From NCBI GenBank assembly GCA_002304925.1, contig DBPT01000032.1, forward strand, positions 69,202-133,201: a stretch of DNA of 64,000 bases, given 5' to 3'. The translations under genes were made by a program, and so were the position numbers. Source of the stretch: Prolixibacteraceae bacterium UBA1413 (GTDB taxonomy: Bacteria > Bacteroidota > Bacteroidia > Bacteroidales > Prolixibacteraceae). Positions 8,531 to 16,058 of this stretch are shown here, piece after piece (the first letter of the stretch is position 1; every line of letters begins with the position of its first letter). The notes under the pieces were generated by a model. It was not told the origin of the DNA, searched no databases, and worked only from the letters and a program-made list of their open reading frames with translations.

Positions 8531-8858
8531 ACAACTTTTCATTTTAAATTCGTGACGCAAAAATAGTTTTTGATTCTTGATATTTAAATACTTTTAACCA
8601 TTTCACTCCCCTGTTCCTGCTTTTCAATCCGTTTTTAAATTCCCCGTATTCCTTTCCCTAACAATTCCTGTTCCCAATATACGCTAAAACAGACACTTGA
8701 TAGAATTGTCACCTGCCTGAAATAATTAACTTTAAATTTATATTTTCATATCTTATAAAATATGACCCGTAACTTAAAGATATTTTTAGTTATCAACACT
8801 TTATTAATGTTTCGGGAGACTAACGGCGGGAGTGAAACAACCCGTAAGACAGCAGAAT
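8531..8858. other. AT-rich spacer upstream of the receptor gene
   Basis: Contains a TATTTTTG box at 8565-8558 (minus strand), which matches TAnnTTTG and would place transcription start just before the receptor start codon. There is no convincing -33 TTG. No gene or strong hairpin was seen in the rest. Confidence 0.4.
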
Positions 8859-10802
8859 TCAATTGATCGTCCGATTTCCCAATTTGTCGGAAAGGAATTT
8901 TTCCAGCTTTTTCAGATTGTGGATTTTTGCCAGCAGATCAAACAACCGGTTTTCATCGCCGGTGGTTTGCAGGGAGCCGATTTCTTCTTCGAGCCGGAGA
9001 TGCATTTCCTTGATCTTTCTCAATTTATATTCGTTCACAATCCGGGGGACCAGCCAGTCAAGGGCGTCACTCTCTTTTTCAGTAAAAGCTCCCGCCTTCT
9101 TCCATCTTTTGCTTTCCACCCATTTCTCCGCCAGCAATGAACTGGCCGTTTGGCTCACAATTTTGTCGGGGTGGAAAAGGAAATATTTCCCGGGGTTGAA
9201 ATCAGGATCATCGAGCCTTTCAGCTATTTCCCGAAAGATGGTCTGGAATACCGGTTTTTTAGAAACGATTTCACTTTCAGTAAGTTGTGAGATGATGAAA
9301 TTTCCGACGGAAATGATCCCCGGGAGATTACCATCGTCCTCTTCCTGTTCAAAGAGGGGGATTTTGCAATATTTCAGGAGGAATCGCAGCAGTTCCAGTT
9401 CCTCGGTATCGAGTTCGCCGGGTTTTTCCTGGGGAAAGATGACCTGTCGGGGGGTTCTTGCGGGGGTTTCGAGAGATGGGGAAAAAGCGGGATTTCCTGT
9501 TTTGGCACGAAGGATTTTCCGGACTTCGCTGTAAAGGATCGTTTCCTCGACCCCAAGCAGTTTGCTGCATTCCTTGATGTATACCGACCGGGCGATGGAA
9601 TCAGGAATGACGGCCACGGAGCGGATGACGTCGGTGATCAGGCGTGCCCGGGCCATGGGGTCATTCCCGGCATCACGGAGGAGCAGCGCCGTTTTGAACC
9701 TGATGAAGTCAGTTTCGTTTCCTGCAATATGTTGAAGGAGTTCCGAAGAGCTGTGCTTCCTGGCGAAGGAATCGGGATCTTCCCCCGGGGGAAACAGCAG
9801 CACTTTCACATTCATCCCCTCTTCCAGAACGAGGTCTATCCCCCTGAGGGAGGCCTTGATCCCCGCCTCATCGCCGTCATACAGGATGGTAATGTTGCTG
9901 GTGAACCGGCGGATCAGCCTGATCTGGTCGGAAGTAAGGGCGGTACCCGAAGAAGCCACCACATTTTCGATGCCCGATTGATGAAACGACAGCACATCGG
10001 TATATCCTTCGACGAGAAAACATTTGTCAGCCCGGGCAATTTCCCGTTTTGCCTGAAAGATCCCATAAACGATGCGGCTCTTGTGATAAATCTCCGATTC
10101 CGGGGAATTGAGATATTTGGCAGAGTCGGCTTCCGCTTTCAGGATGCGGCCGCCAAATCCAATGACCCGCCCGGCAATATTGTGAATGGGAAACATGACC
10201 CGCCCGGCGAACCGGTCACGTACCCACTCCTCCCGCCTGATGGCAAGCCCCGTTTTTTCGAGGAATTCCATGAGGTAGCCCTCTTTCTGCGCCGCCTCGG
10301 TGAAAATGCTCTTCCCGCTGGGACAAAATCCCAGTTCGAATTTCTTCACGATATCATCCCGGAATCCCCGTTCCCTGAAATAGCTGAGCCCCACCTGGCG
10401 CCCTTCGGGTTCTTCCCACAAATAACGGGTGAAAAAACGCTGGGCAAATCCCGACACGATCATCATGCTTTCACGGTCGTCCTTCTGCTGTTTTTCTTCG
10501 GGCGTCTCCTCCTTTTCAACCACGTCGATGTGGTATTTCCGTGCCAGGTATTTGAGTGCTTCGGGATAGGTGAGGCTTTCGTGCTCCATGATGAAGTTGA
10601 CAGCGGTGCCTCCTTTGCCGCATCCAAAACATTTGAAGATTCCCTTAGACGGGGAAACGGTGAAAGAAGGGGTTTTTTCATTGTGGAAAGGACACAATCC
10701 CAGATAATTGATCCCCCTCCGTTTCAGGTTAACAAAATCGGAAACCACCTCTGTTATTTCAGCGGCATCAATAATCCTTTCGACAGTCACCCGGTCAATC
10801 AT
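8859..10802 (-). CDS. dnaG: DNA primase
   Basis: Synthesises RNA primers at the replication fork together with the replicative helicase. The protein has 647 residues. Order of domains: CHC2 zinc-binding domain (C37, H40, C58, C61, in LCPFHNEKTPSF and KCFGCGKGGTAVNF), catalytic core (about 110-250), TOPRIM domain (about 260-345, FLVEGYTDVLSFHQ and ILYDGDEAGIKA), and a C-terminal helicase-interaction region with low complexity near 440-460. The start MIDRVTVERIIDAAEITEV is standard. It appears to be monocistronic here and does not sit in an rpsU-dnaG-rpoD type cluster. Confidence 0.97.
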   Translation of the reverse strand: MIDRVTVERIIDAAEITEVVSDFVNLKRRGINYLGLCPFHNEKTPSFTVSPSKGIFKCFGCGKGGTAVNFIMEHESLTYPEALKYLARKYHIDVVEKEETPEEKQQKDDRESMMIVSGFAQRFFTRYLWEEPEGRQVGLSYFRERGFRDDIVKKFELGFCPSGKSIFTEAAQKEGYLMEFLEKTGLAIRREEWVRDRFAGRVMFPIHNIAGRVIGFGGRILKAEADSAKYLNSPESEIYHKSRIVYGIFQAKREIARADKCFLVEGYTDVLSFHQSGIENVVASSGTALTSDQIRLIRRFTSNITILYDGDEAGIKASLRGIDLVLEEGMNVKVLLFPPGEDPDSFARKHSSSELLQHIAGNETDFIRFKTALLLRDAGNDPMARARLITDVIRSVAVIPDSIARSVYIKECSKLLGVEETILYSEVRKILRAKTGNPAFSPSLETPARTPRQVIFPQEKPGELDTEELELLRFLLKYCKIPLFEQEEDDGNLPGIISVGNFIISQLTESEIVSKKPVFQTIFREIAERLDDPDFNPGKYFLFHPDKIVSQTASSLLAEKWVESKRWKKAGAFTEKESDALDWLVPRIVNEYKLRKIKEMHLRLEEEIGSLQTTGDENRLFDLLAKIHNLKKLEKFLSDKLGNRTIN

Positions 10803-10865
10803 ACAACAAAATTAAAAAATTAGCACCCCCTTTTATGGAAATAAGGCGGGAACTTGTAATTTTAA

Positions 10866-10937
10866 AAACTGAAGCAGTACGATGTAGCCGAAGTGGCCGG
10901 TCCGGAAGCCTGGAAGCGCAACCCGGAGCTGGCATGA
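10866..10937 (+). pseudogene. Relic of a Sir2-family NAD-dependent protein deacylase
   Basis: In the spacer upstream of a small outer-membrane protein, one plus-strand frame reads YDVAEVAGPEAWKRNPELA and then TGA. This closely resembles the segment just after the NAD-binding loop of bacterial sirtuins (E. coli CobB has HRVEDVATPEGFDRDPELV, from memory). No start codon, Rossmann signature or zinc-binding cysteines surround it, so only about 24 codons of a former gene survive. Similarity was judged by eye. Confidence 0.55.
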
Positions 10938-10975
10938 AATTATCAGGCAAATTTTATATTTAAATTGACAGAGAG

Positions 10976-11590
10976 ATGATTAAAAAAACGCTATTTCTCT
11001 TCTTCTTTCTTGCCGTCACCACGGCTGTTTTCTCGCAGCGGTTTGATGGCGGCATGCTGGCCGGTTTCAACGGAACCCAGGTAGAGGGAGACACCTACAA
11101 GGGGTATCACAAACCCGGGATCCTCGCCGGGGCATGGGTGCAGACCGACCTGATGCCCGCGGTTTTCGGCGGCATGGAATTGAAATTTTCCCAAAAAGGT
11201 GCCCGCAGTAAAATGGATCCCAAAAATCCGGTGCCCGAAAAATACATCATGCGGCTTAGCTATCTGGAGCTTCCGGTATATGCGGGGTTCCGAAGCAGCG
11301 AACTGATATCTGTGATCGGGGGGGCCTCTTTTGGCTATCTGTTGAGTTCCGAGGAAATCAACGAAGACGGCAAATTTCCCCCTGAAGACCAGAAGCCTTT
11401 CAACATCCTGGACCTTCAGCCTTTCTTGGGATTTCAGTTTGATGTGATAGAGCAGTTGAAAATAGACCTCCGTCTGGCCTATTCGGTACTTCCCGTCAGG
11501 GGAAAACCCGATAACGACCTCTGGTACTGGCGGCAGAACCAGTTCAACAACGTGATTTCGCTGGCCGTTTATTACCAGCTTAACAGGTAA
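10976..11590 (+). CDS. Outer-membrane beta-barrel protein (PorT-like)
   Basis: 204-residue exported protein. The N-terminal signal peptide MIKKTLFLFFFLAVTTAVFS is followed by QRFDGGMLAGFNGTQVEGDTY and alternating hydrophobic strands, ending in NNVISLAVYYQLNR, a typical final barrel strand. Small eight-stranded porin-like proteins of this sort are common in Bacteroidota. The specific function is unknown. It precedes ubiX by 14 bases and may be co-transcribed with it, though no functional link is evident. Confidence 0.75.
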   Translation: MIKKTLFLFFFLAVTTAVFSQRFDGGMLAGFNGTQVEGDTYKGYHKPGILAGAWVQTDLMPAVFGGMELKFSQKGARSKMDPKNPVPEKYIMRLSYLELPVYAGFRSSELISVIGGASFGYLLSSEEINEDGKFPPEDQKPFNILDLQPFLGFQFDVIEQLKIDLRLAYSVLPVRGKPDNDLWYWRQNQFNNVISLAVYYQLNR

Positions 11591-11604
11591 ATGAAACCCC
11601 GACA

Positions 11605-12174
11605 ATGAACATGAAGCGAAAGATCATCGTTGCCGTCACCGGGGCCAGCGGGGCGATCTACGCCCGTCTGCTCATGGAAACCCTGTCCCGGCTGGAGGAA
11701 CAGGTGGCAGAGGCTGCGGTGATGCTCTCCGCCAACGCTGCCCGTATCTGGGAATATGAGCTGGAAAAAGCTTTTTCGCCACCCCCCCCCTTCCGGCAGT
11801 ATGAAAACGATGACTTCACAGCCCCTTTTGCTTCCGGTTCTTCCGACTGGGATACCCTGGTGGTCTGTCCCTGCTCCATGGGCACCCTGGGACGTATCGC
11901 CAACGGCATCTCCGACGACCTGGTCACCCGCGCCGCAGATGTTATGCTGAAAGAGCGTCGAACCCTTATCCTGGTGCCGCGCGAAACCCCCTGCAACCTG
12001 ATCCATATTGAAAACATGCGCACGATCACCCTCGCGGGAGGTATCATCTGCCCCGCCAATCCATCCTTTTATTCGAAACCACGCACCGCCGAAGAAACTG
12101 CCATGACTGTTATTAACCGCATCGTGAACCTGGCCCGGTTTGTTCATCACCCCTACCGGTGGGGAGAAAAATAA
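11605..12174 (+). CDS. ubiX: Flavin prenyltransferase UbiX
   Basis: Attaches a dimethylallyl group to FMN, giving the prenylated cofactor of UbiD-type decarboxylases. The protein has 189 residues, the usual size. It shows the N-terminal Rossmann motif VAVTGASGAIYARLL, the CPCSMGTLGRIANGISDDLVTRAADV segment that lines the FMN and prenyl site, and LILVPRETPCNLIHIENM. A second ATG at 11611 could be the true start. No ubiD is present in the window, so its partner must be elsewhere. Confidence 0.95.
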   Translation: MNMKRKIIVAVTGASGAIYARLLMETLSRLEEQVAEAAVMLSANAARIWEYELEKAFSPPPPFRQYENDDFTAPFASGSSDWDTLVVCPCSMGTLGRIANGISDDLVTRAADVMLKERRTLILVPRETPCNLIHIENMRTITLAGGIICPANPSFYSKPRTAEETAMTVINRIVNLARFVHHPYRWGEK

Positions 12175-12206
12175 AACAGGGGGTGTTCTTCACCCCCTGT
12201 TTTATT
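12170..12206. terminator. Bidirectional intrinsic terminator between ubiX and the acyl carrier protein
   Basis: Perfect 16-bp stem: AATAAAACAGGGGGTG (12170-12185), loop TTCTT, exact complement to 12206, with A/T-rich flanks giving T-tracts on both strands. It overlaps the ubiX stop codon and lies 15 bases beyond the stop of the convergent acp-like gene, so it serves both. Confidence 0.9.
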
Positions 12207-12220
12207 ACTACTTGATTCTG

Positions 12221-12457
12221 TCAAGCTGATTCCTTTAACAAATCAATCGTGTCGTTTACACTCTCTACTTTTTTCAACTTCTCATCCTCCACATCCACCT
12301 TGAAAATATGCTCCAGATAATAGGTGAAAATGGTCCAGTCGGTGGAGTCAAAGTGAAGATCTTCGCTGAATTTGGCATCCAGGGAGATGTCTTCTTTCCT
12401 GACCCCTGTTTTGCGCAAAACCCGGTAAAGGTTTCTTCTGATCGTTTTGTTTTCCAT
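12221..12457 (-). CDS. Acyl carrier protein-like protein
   Basis: 78-residue acidic four-helix protein. The phosphopantetheine site is DSTD with Ser38 in EDLHFDSTDWTIFTYYLEH; the canonical motif is DSLD, so the residue after the serine is changed but the serine is kept. Not adjacent to fab genes, so it is probably a specialised carrier (lipid, aryl-polyene or other acyl chemistry), not the main fatty-acid ACP. A TATATTTG box lies at 12639-12632 on the minus strand, and the repeat pair at 12495-12608 would lie in its leader. Confidence 0.85.
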   Translation of the reverse strand: MENKTIRRNLYRVLRKTGVRKEDISLDAKFSEDLHFDSTDWTIFTYYLEHIFKVDVEDEKLKKVESVNDTIDLLKESA

Positions 12458-12494
12458 AGTTTGATTTCAATTACCTGTCGATTTCCGTAATTTG

Positions 12495-12608
12495 AATTTC
12501 GGTACGCGCATTCCCCGTCCGCTCTGCGACGGGGTAAGCGTACAAAACACTAAAAAAGTCCTTGACGAAATCGGATTCCCCACTCCTCTGCAGCGGGGAG
12601 TTTCAAAT
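12495..12608 (-). repeat. Interspersed hairpin repeat, tandem pair of head units
   Basis: Two related units on the minus strand: GAAACTCCCCGCTGCAGAGG at about 12607-12574, and CCCCGTCGCAGAGCGGACGG with tail ACCGAAATTC at about 12536-12495. The second folds as a CCCCGTC/GACGGGG stem. Same family as the loci near 14.2, 17.3, 49.0, 55.4, 61.1 and 63.9 kb. It lies in the spacer between the GNAT gene and the acp-like gene. Confidence 0.75.
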
Positions 12609-12631
12609 ATCGAACAAACGAATTTTTGGGT

Positions 12632-12639
12632 CAAATATA
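12632..12639 (-). promoter_or_regulatory. Candidate -7 element for the acp-like gene
   Basis: TATATTTG on the minus strand matches TAnnTTTG. It would produce a leader of about 170 bases that includes the repeat pair. A TTG lies 14 bases upstream, closer than the usual spacing, so support is modest. Confidence 0.35.
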
Positions 12640-12747
12640 TTCATTTTTAAATACAACTTCCTTCGATTAACAGTTTTTAACCATAGGAAGGGATAATCTC
12701 AAGAACCTCAGGGTAACGGAAATGCCATTCTTTTGCCGGTTTCGGGT

Positions 12748-13305
12748 TCAGGACCGGGTCAGGGAGGCGATCCACTCTTTGCGGAGAATGCTGTAAATTT
12801 CCAGGTTAAAATAGCGGTCGGAATGGTATTCCCCGTCCCTTTCAACGCCTTCCATGACAAGACCCAGGCGTTGCGGGATGGCGGCGCTTTTTGCATTTCC
12901 GACAGCCACCTTGATCTGGATGCGGTTGAAGTTGAGGTTGCGGAAGCCATAGTCGATCATTTTCCGTACCGTACGGGTCATGATCCCTTTTCCCTGCATT
13001 CTTTCGGCCATCCAATAGCCTATTTCCGTCTTGCGGTTGACGTAGTCCATCTCTTTATATCCCGCTAGTCCGGCAAATTCTCCCTTGTACCAGATGGTAA
13101 ACACTTCATTTTGTTTTTTTTCCGATTCCGAGAGGATGCTGCTGACATAACGGCGGGTGTCTTCCTGTGTGCGGGTCTGGTCAACAAAGGGAAGCCAGCG
13201 TCGCAGGAAAGTCCTGTTTTCCCAAATGGTTTCATAGATCATCGCGGAATGCGACAGTTTTAATTCTTCGAGATGAAGGTCATCATCGACATACAGGTAT
13301 TCCAT
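12748..13305 (-). CDS. GNAT-family N-acetyltransferase (RimJ/RimL type)
   Basis: 185-residue acetyl-CoA-dependent N-acetyltransferase. It contains EIGYWMAERMQGKGIMTRTV, the RimJ/L version of the Q/RxxGxG/A pyrophosphate-binding loop, followed by FNRIQIKVAVGNAKSAAIPQRLGL, the typical motif B region. The family acetylates ribosomal-protein N-termini or small substrates; the substrate here is unknown. It is divergent from the cyclophilin gene with a 51-base spacer. Confidence 0.9.
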   Translation of the reverse strand: MEYLYVDDDLHLEELKLSHSAMIYETIWENRTFLRRWLPFVDQTRTQEDTRRYVSSILSESEKKQNEVFTIWYKGEFAGLAGYKEMDYVNRKTEIGYWMAERMQGKGIMTRTVRKMIDYGFRNLNFNRIQIKVAVGNAKSAAIPQRLGLVMEGVERDGEYHSDRYFNLEIYSILRKEWIASLTRS

Positions 13306-13318
13306 TCTGATTCTTTTT

Positions 13319-13326
13319 TAACTTTG
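13319..13326 (+). promoter_or_regulatory. Candidate -7 element for the cyclophilin gene
   Basis: TAACTTTG matches TAnnTTTG and lies 30 bases before the ATG at 13357, in the short divergent spacer. No clear -33 TTG. Confidence 0.4.
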
Positions 13327-13356
13327 CCGCTAAAGTTAAGTAAAACCAAAAACAGG

Positions 13357-14184
13357 ATGATGAGAACGAAAGCAATATTAGGGATGCTGCTGATGCTGGT
13401 CTGGGGAAGTTCCTGCAGTCAGACGCCGAAGGCACATGATGGTACGGTGGTGATGATCACCACTGACCTGGGTGATATCAGGGTTAAGTTGTATGACCAA
13501 ACCCCGCTACACCGCGATAATTTCGTGAAGCTTGCCAGCGAAGGTTTTTATGATGGGGTTTTATTTCACCGGGTGATCCGGGAATTTATGGTCCAGGCAG
13601 GAGATCCCTCTTCCAGGGGAGCTCAGCCGGGGGTTATGCTGGGGAATGGGGGTCCCAACTACACGATAGCGGCGGAATTTGTCCCTGAATTGTTTCACCG
13701 GAAAGGGGCGCTGGCAGCTGCCCGGCAGGGGGATCAGGTAAACCCGGCAAAGGCTTCGAGCGGCTCCCAGTTCTACATTGTCCAGGGCAAGGTATGGCGT
13801 TCTGGCGAACTCGACACCCTCGAACTCCGGATGAACGGAAGCGTTCAACAAAATATCATGCGTACCGTTTTCACGCCGGTACAGCAGGAACTGGAAAAAT
13901 TGCGGCAGGAAAACAATCAGCAGGACTTTAACATGAAGGTAGCGGAATTGCAGGCCATAGCAGACAGCCTGTACCAGGCGGCACCGAAAATGAAATTCTC
14001 CGCGGCCCAGCGGGAAGTCTATACCACGGTGGGCGGGACTCCCCACCTCGACGGAGGCTATACCGTCTTCGGGGAAGTGGTGGAAGGACTGGAAGTGATC
14101 GACAAAATCGCTGCCGTAGAAACCGACGGCAACAACCGGCCACGGCACGATATCGCCATTAAAAGGATGAAAGTTCTGAAATAG
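13357..14184 (+). CDS. Cyclophilin-type peptidyl-prolyl cis-trans isomerase, probable lipoprotein
   Basis: Catalyses proline isomerisation during folding of exported proteins. The start at 13357 (MMRTKAILGM) gives a lipoprotein-like signal ending WGSSCS; the longer open frame from 13273 would overlap the divergent GNAT gene. The catalytic segment is present: FYDGVLFHRVIREFMVQAGD (FHRV with the active arginine) and SSGSQFYIVQG. A roughly 75-residue helical insertion (about residues 150-225, rich in Q/E/L) splits the domain before the final HLDGGYTVFGEVVEGLEVID. I recall such insertions in Bacteroidota cyclophilins. Probably periplasmic, anchored to a membrane. Confidence 0.92.
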   Translation: MMRTKAILGMLLMLVWGSSCSQTPKAHDGTVVMITTDLGDIRVKLYDQTPLHRDNFVKLASEGFYDGVLFHRVIREFMVQAGDPSSRGAQPGVMLGNGGPNYTIAAEFVPELFHRKGALAAARQGDQVNPAKASSGSQFYIVQGKVWRSGELDTLELRMNGSVQQNIMRTVFTPVQQELEKLRQENNQQDFNMKVAELQAIADSLYQAAPKMKFSAAQREVYTTVGGTPHLDGGYTVFGEVVEGLEVIDKIAAVETDGNNRPRHDIAIKRMKVLK

Positions 14185-14192
14185 GAATCACC

Positions 14193-14350
14193 AATTGAAA
14201 CTCCCCGCCGCTGAGCAACGACGAAACGAATCCCGAGAAACCGGGATAAGTTCGACGGGTTTCAGCACCGGATCAGACATAAGCATAGACCAGACATTAA
14301 TGCTTACCTCACACAAAGAACGGATATAGTCAATGTGCTCACCGGAATTC
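14193..14350 (+). repeat. Interspersed repeat, longest copy
   Basis: Head ATTGAAACTCCCCGCCGCTG at 14194, then AACGAATCCCGAGAAACCGG, then a 73-base tail at 14278-14350 that begins CATAAGCATAGACCAG and ends GCTCACCGGAATTC. The tail aligns without gaps to 55403-55475 with 61 of 73 identical bases by hand count. The head aligns with 63949-64000. The copy fills the spacer between the convergent cyclophilin and trpS genes. No open frame of note. Confidence 0.85.
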
Positions 14351-14408
14351 CTCGCGCTGCTTTTCCTCCCGGCCCCGCCCGGAAATCCGGGAATCGGCAG
14401 CAATGGCT

Positions 14409-15422
14409 TTACCAAAGCCTGTTGAGCCCGATGAGCTTTTTTACCTCTGACAGGGTGCGGGCTGCCGATTCACGCGCTTTGTCCGCTCCTTCCCGGGCTA
14501 CGCGCGACAGGTAAGCCTCATCGTTGCGGATGGCCAGGATCTTCTCCCGGATGGGTTCCGTAAAGGAGATGATGTCTTCGGCAAGCTGCTTTTTCATGTC
14601 GCCATACCTGATCTGGCAGCTGTTGTATTGATCCTCAAAGAAAGCGACCGTCTCCGGGGAGGAGACAATGCCCATCAGGGTAAAGAGATTCCGGATGGGT
14701 TCCGGCTTTTGCTGATTCATCATGGTGGGACCGCTGTCAGTGACGGCGCGCATCACCTTTTTCCGGATGCTCCCGGCTTCCTCGACGAGAAAAATGCCAT
14801 TCCCCTCCGACTTGCCCATTTTTCCTGAACCATCCAGTCCGGGAACCTTGATCATATCTTTTCCGTCGAAGGAAAACGGTTTAGGCAACGGGAAGAGGCG
14901 GTGTCCGTACATGTGATTAAAGCGGGTAGCGAATTTGCGGGCCATCTCCAGATTTTGCTGCTGGTCTTTTCCCACCGGTACGAAATTGGCCTTGTGGATG
15001 ATGATGTCGCTGGCCATCAGTACCGGATAAGTAAGCAATCCGGCATTTACATTGTCGGGATTCTGGCGAGCCTTCTCCTTGAAGGAGGTGGTCCGTTCCA
15101 GCTCTCCCAGATAAGCGTTCATATTCAGCAGGGTATACAATTCCACCACTTCGGGAACATCACTCTGAATGAAGATGGTGGCCTGTTCCGGGTCAATGCC
15201 GCAGGCCAGGTATTCGGCCAGCACCTGCTTGACGCCCGACTGCAGATTTTCAGGAGTCGGATGGGTGGTCAGCGAATGTAGGTCGGCAATGAAAAAATAA
15301 CACTGATATTCCGACTGCATCTTCACAAAACTGCGCACCGCCCCGAAATAGTTGCCCAAATGAAGATTGCCCGTGGGCCGGATGCCGCTGACCACAATTT
15401 TCCTGTGTTTCTTCTCTGTCAT
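14409..15422 (-). CDS. trpS: Tryptophanyl-tRNA synthetase
   Basis: Charges tRNA-Trp with tryptophan; class Ic synthetase, cytoplasmic. The 337 residues start at 15422 (MTEKKHRKIVVSGIRPTGN); a longer open frame upstream runs through the promoter. The HIGH-type signature is PTGNLHLGNYFGA, and the KMSKS-type loop is GSGKMGKSEGN, a glycine variant. ADLHSLTTHP and GKDQQQNLEMAR are also characteristic. A well-spaced promoter (TTG, 19 bases, TATTTTTG) lies just upstream. Confidence 0.97.
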   Translation of the reverse strand: MTEKKHRKIVVSGIRPTGNLHLGNYFGAVRSFVKMQSEYQCYFFIADLHSLTTHPTPENLQSGVKQVLAEYLACGIDPEQATIFIQSDVPEVVELYTLLNMNAYLGELERTTSFKEKARQNPDNVNAGLLTYPVLMASDIIIHKANFVPVGKDQQQNLEMARKFATRFNHMYGHRLFPLPKPFSFDGKDMIKVPGLDGSGKMGKSEGNGIFLVEEAGSIRKKVMRAVTDSGPTMMNQQKPEPIRNLFTLMGIVSSPETVAFFEDQYNSCQIRYGDMKKQLAEDIISFTEPIREKILAIRNDEAYLSRVAREGADKARESAARTLSEVKKLIGLNRLW

Positions 15423-15461
15423 GATACGCTTTTTTTGTTTCTCCGAAAACCGGAACCACCG

Positions 15462-15491
15462 CAAAAATAACGCTCCCTTTTCAAAGTTCAA
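15462..15491 (-). promoter_or_regulatory. Promoter of trpS
   Basis: On the minus strand, TTG at 15491-15489 (-33), a 19-base spacer, and TATTTTTG at 15469-15462 (-7). This is the best complete match to the Bacteroidota housekeeping promoter in the window. It predicts a leader of about 35 bases before trpS. Confidence 0.6.
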
Positions 15492-15567
15492 ATTCCGGAG
15501 ATAAAAATAAAAAATGTAACATTTTGAAGAGAATACCGTCATAAGAGGGAAAAGCTTCTGAAGCGGC

Positions 15568-16053
15568 ATGACCATCGAGGAGTACAACAAATCTGTTACC
15601 CAGTATGCTGACCGGTTGTACCGGTTTGTGGCGAAGAACGTGAAGGATCTTCATTTTGCGGAGGACATCGTGCAGGACAGTTATGAAAAATTGTGGAAAA
15701 ATGTGTCGCAGGTCAACGGCGAAAAGGTGAAGACTTACCTGTTCACCACGGCTTACCACACCCTGATCGACAGGGTGCGTAAAGAGAAACGGATGTTTTA
15801 TGCTGAAACGCTGCCCGACAGGGCTGAAAGTTTCGCTTCTCCCGGCTACGACGTGACGGAAAGGGTGAATGAGGCGGTAGGCAAACTCCCCGAAATACAG
15901 CGAATCGTCATCACCCTCCGCGATTATGAAGGGTACTCGTACCAGGAGATCGGGGAAATCACGGGCCTCGGGGAATCACAGGTGAAAGTTTACATTTACC
16001 GGGCGAGGCTTTTTTTGAAGAATTACATAGGCAAAATCGATGTTTTGATATAA
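15568..16053 (+). CDS. ECF-type RNA polymerase sigma factor
   Basis: 161-residue sigma-70 family regulator of the extracytoplasmic-function class. Region 2 (about residues 10-80) contains HFAEDIVQDSYEKLWKNV and YLFTTAYHTLIDRVRKEKR. Region 4 (about 105-155) contains LPEIQRIVITLRDYEGYSYQ and the helix-turn-helix EIGEITGLGESQVKVYIYRA. It is followed 5 bases later by a membrane protein with anti-sigma features and then by an outer-membrane protein, which points to envelope-stress or surface-structure control. Its targets are unknown but probably include its own operon. Confidence 0.93.
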   Translation: MTIEEYNKSVTQYADRLYRFVAKNVKDLHFAEDIVQDSYEKLWKNVSQVNGEKVKTYLFTTAYHTLIDRVRKEKRMFYAETLPDRAESFASPGYDVTERVNEAVGKLPEIQRIVITLRDYEGYSYQEIGEITGLGESQVKVYIYRARLFLKNYIGKIDVLI

Positions 16054-16058
16054 GTTCC

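Noticed and set aside
8821..8858. Terminator downstream of dnaG
   Set aside because: CGGG/CCCG can pair over a short stem but no T-tract follows.
9729..10823. Long plus-strand open frame of 364 codons opposite dnaG
   Set aside because: It is the antisense shadow of dnaG; the dnaG frame has clear catalytic motifs and the opposite frame none.
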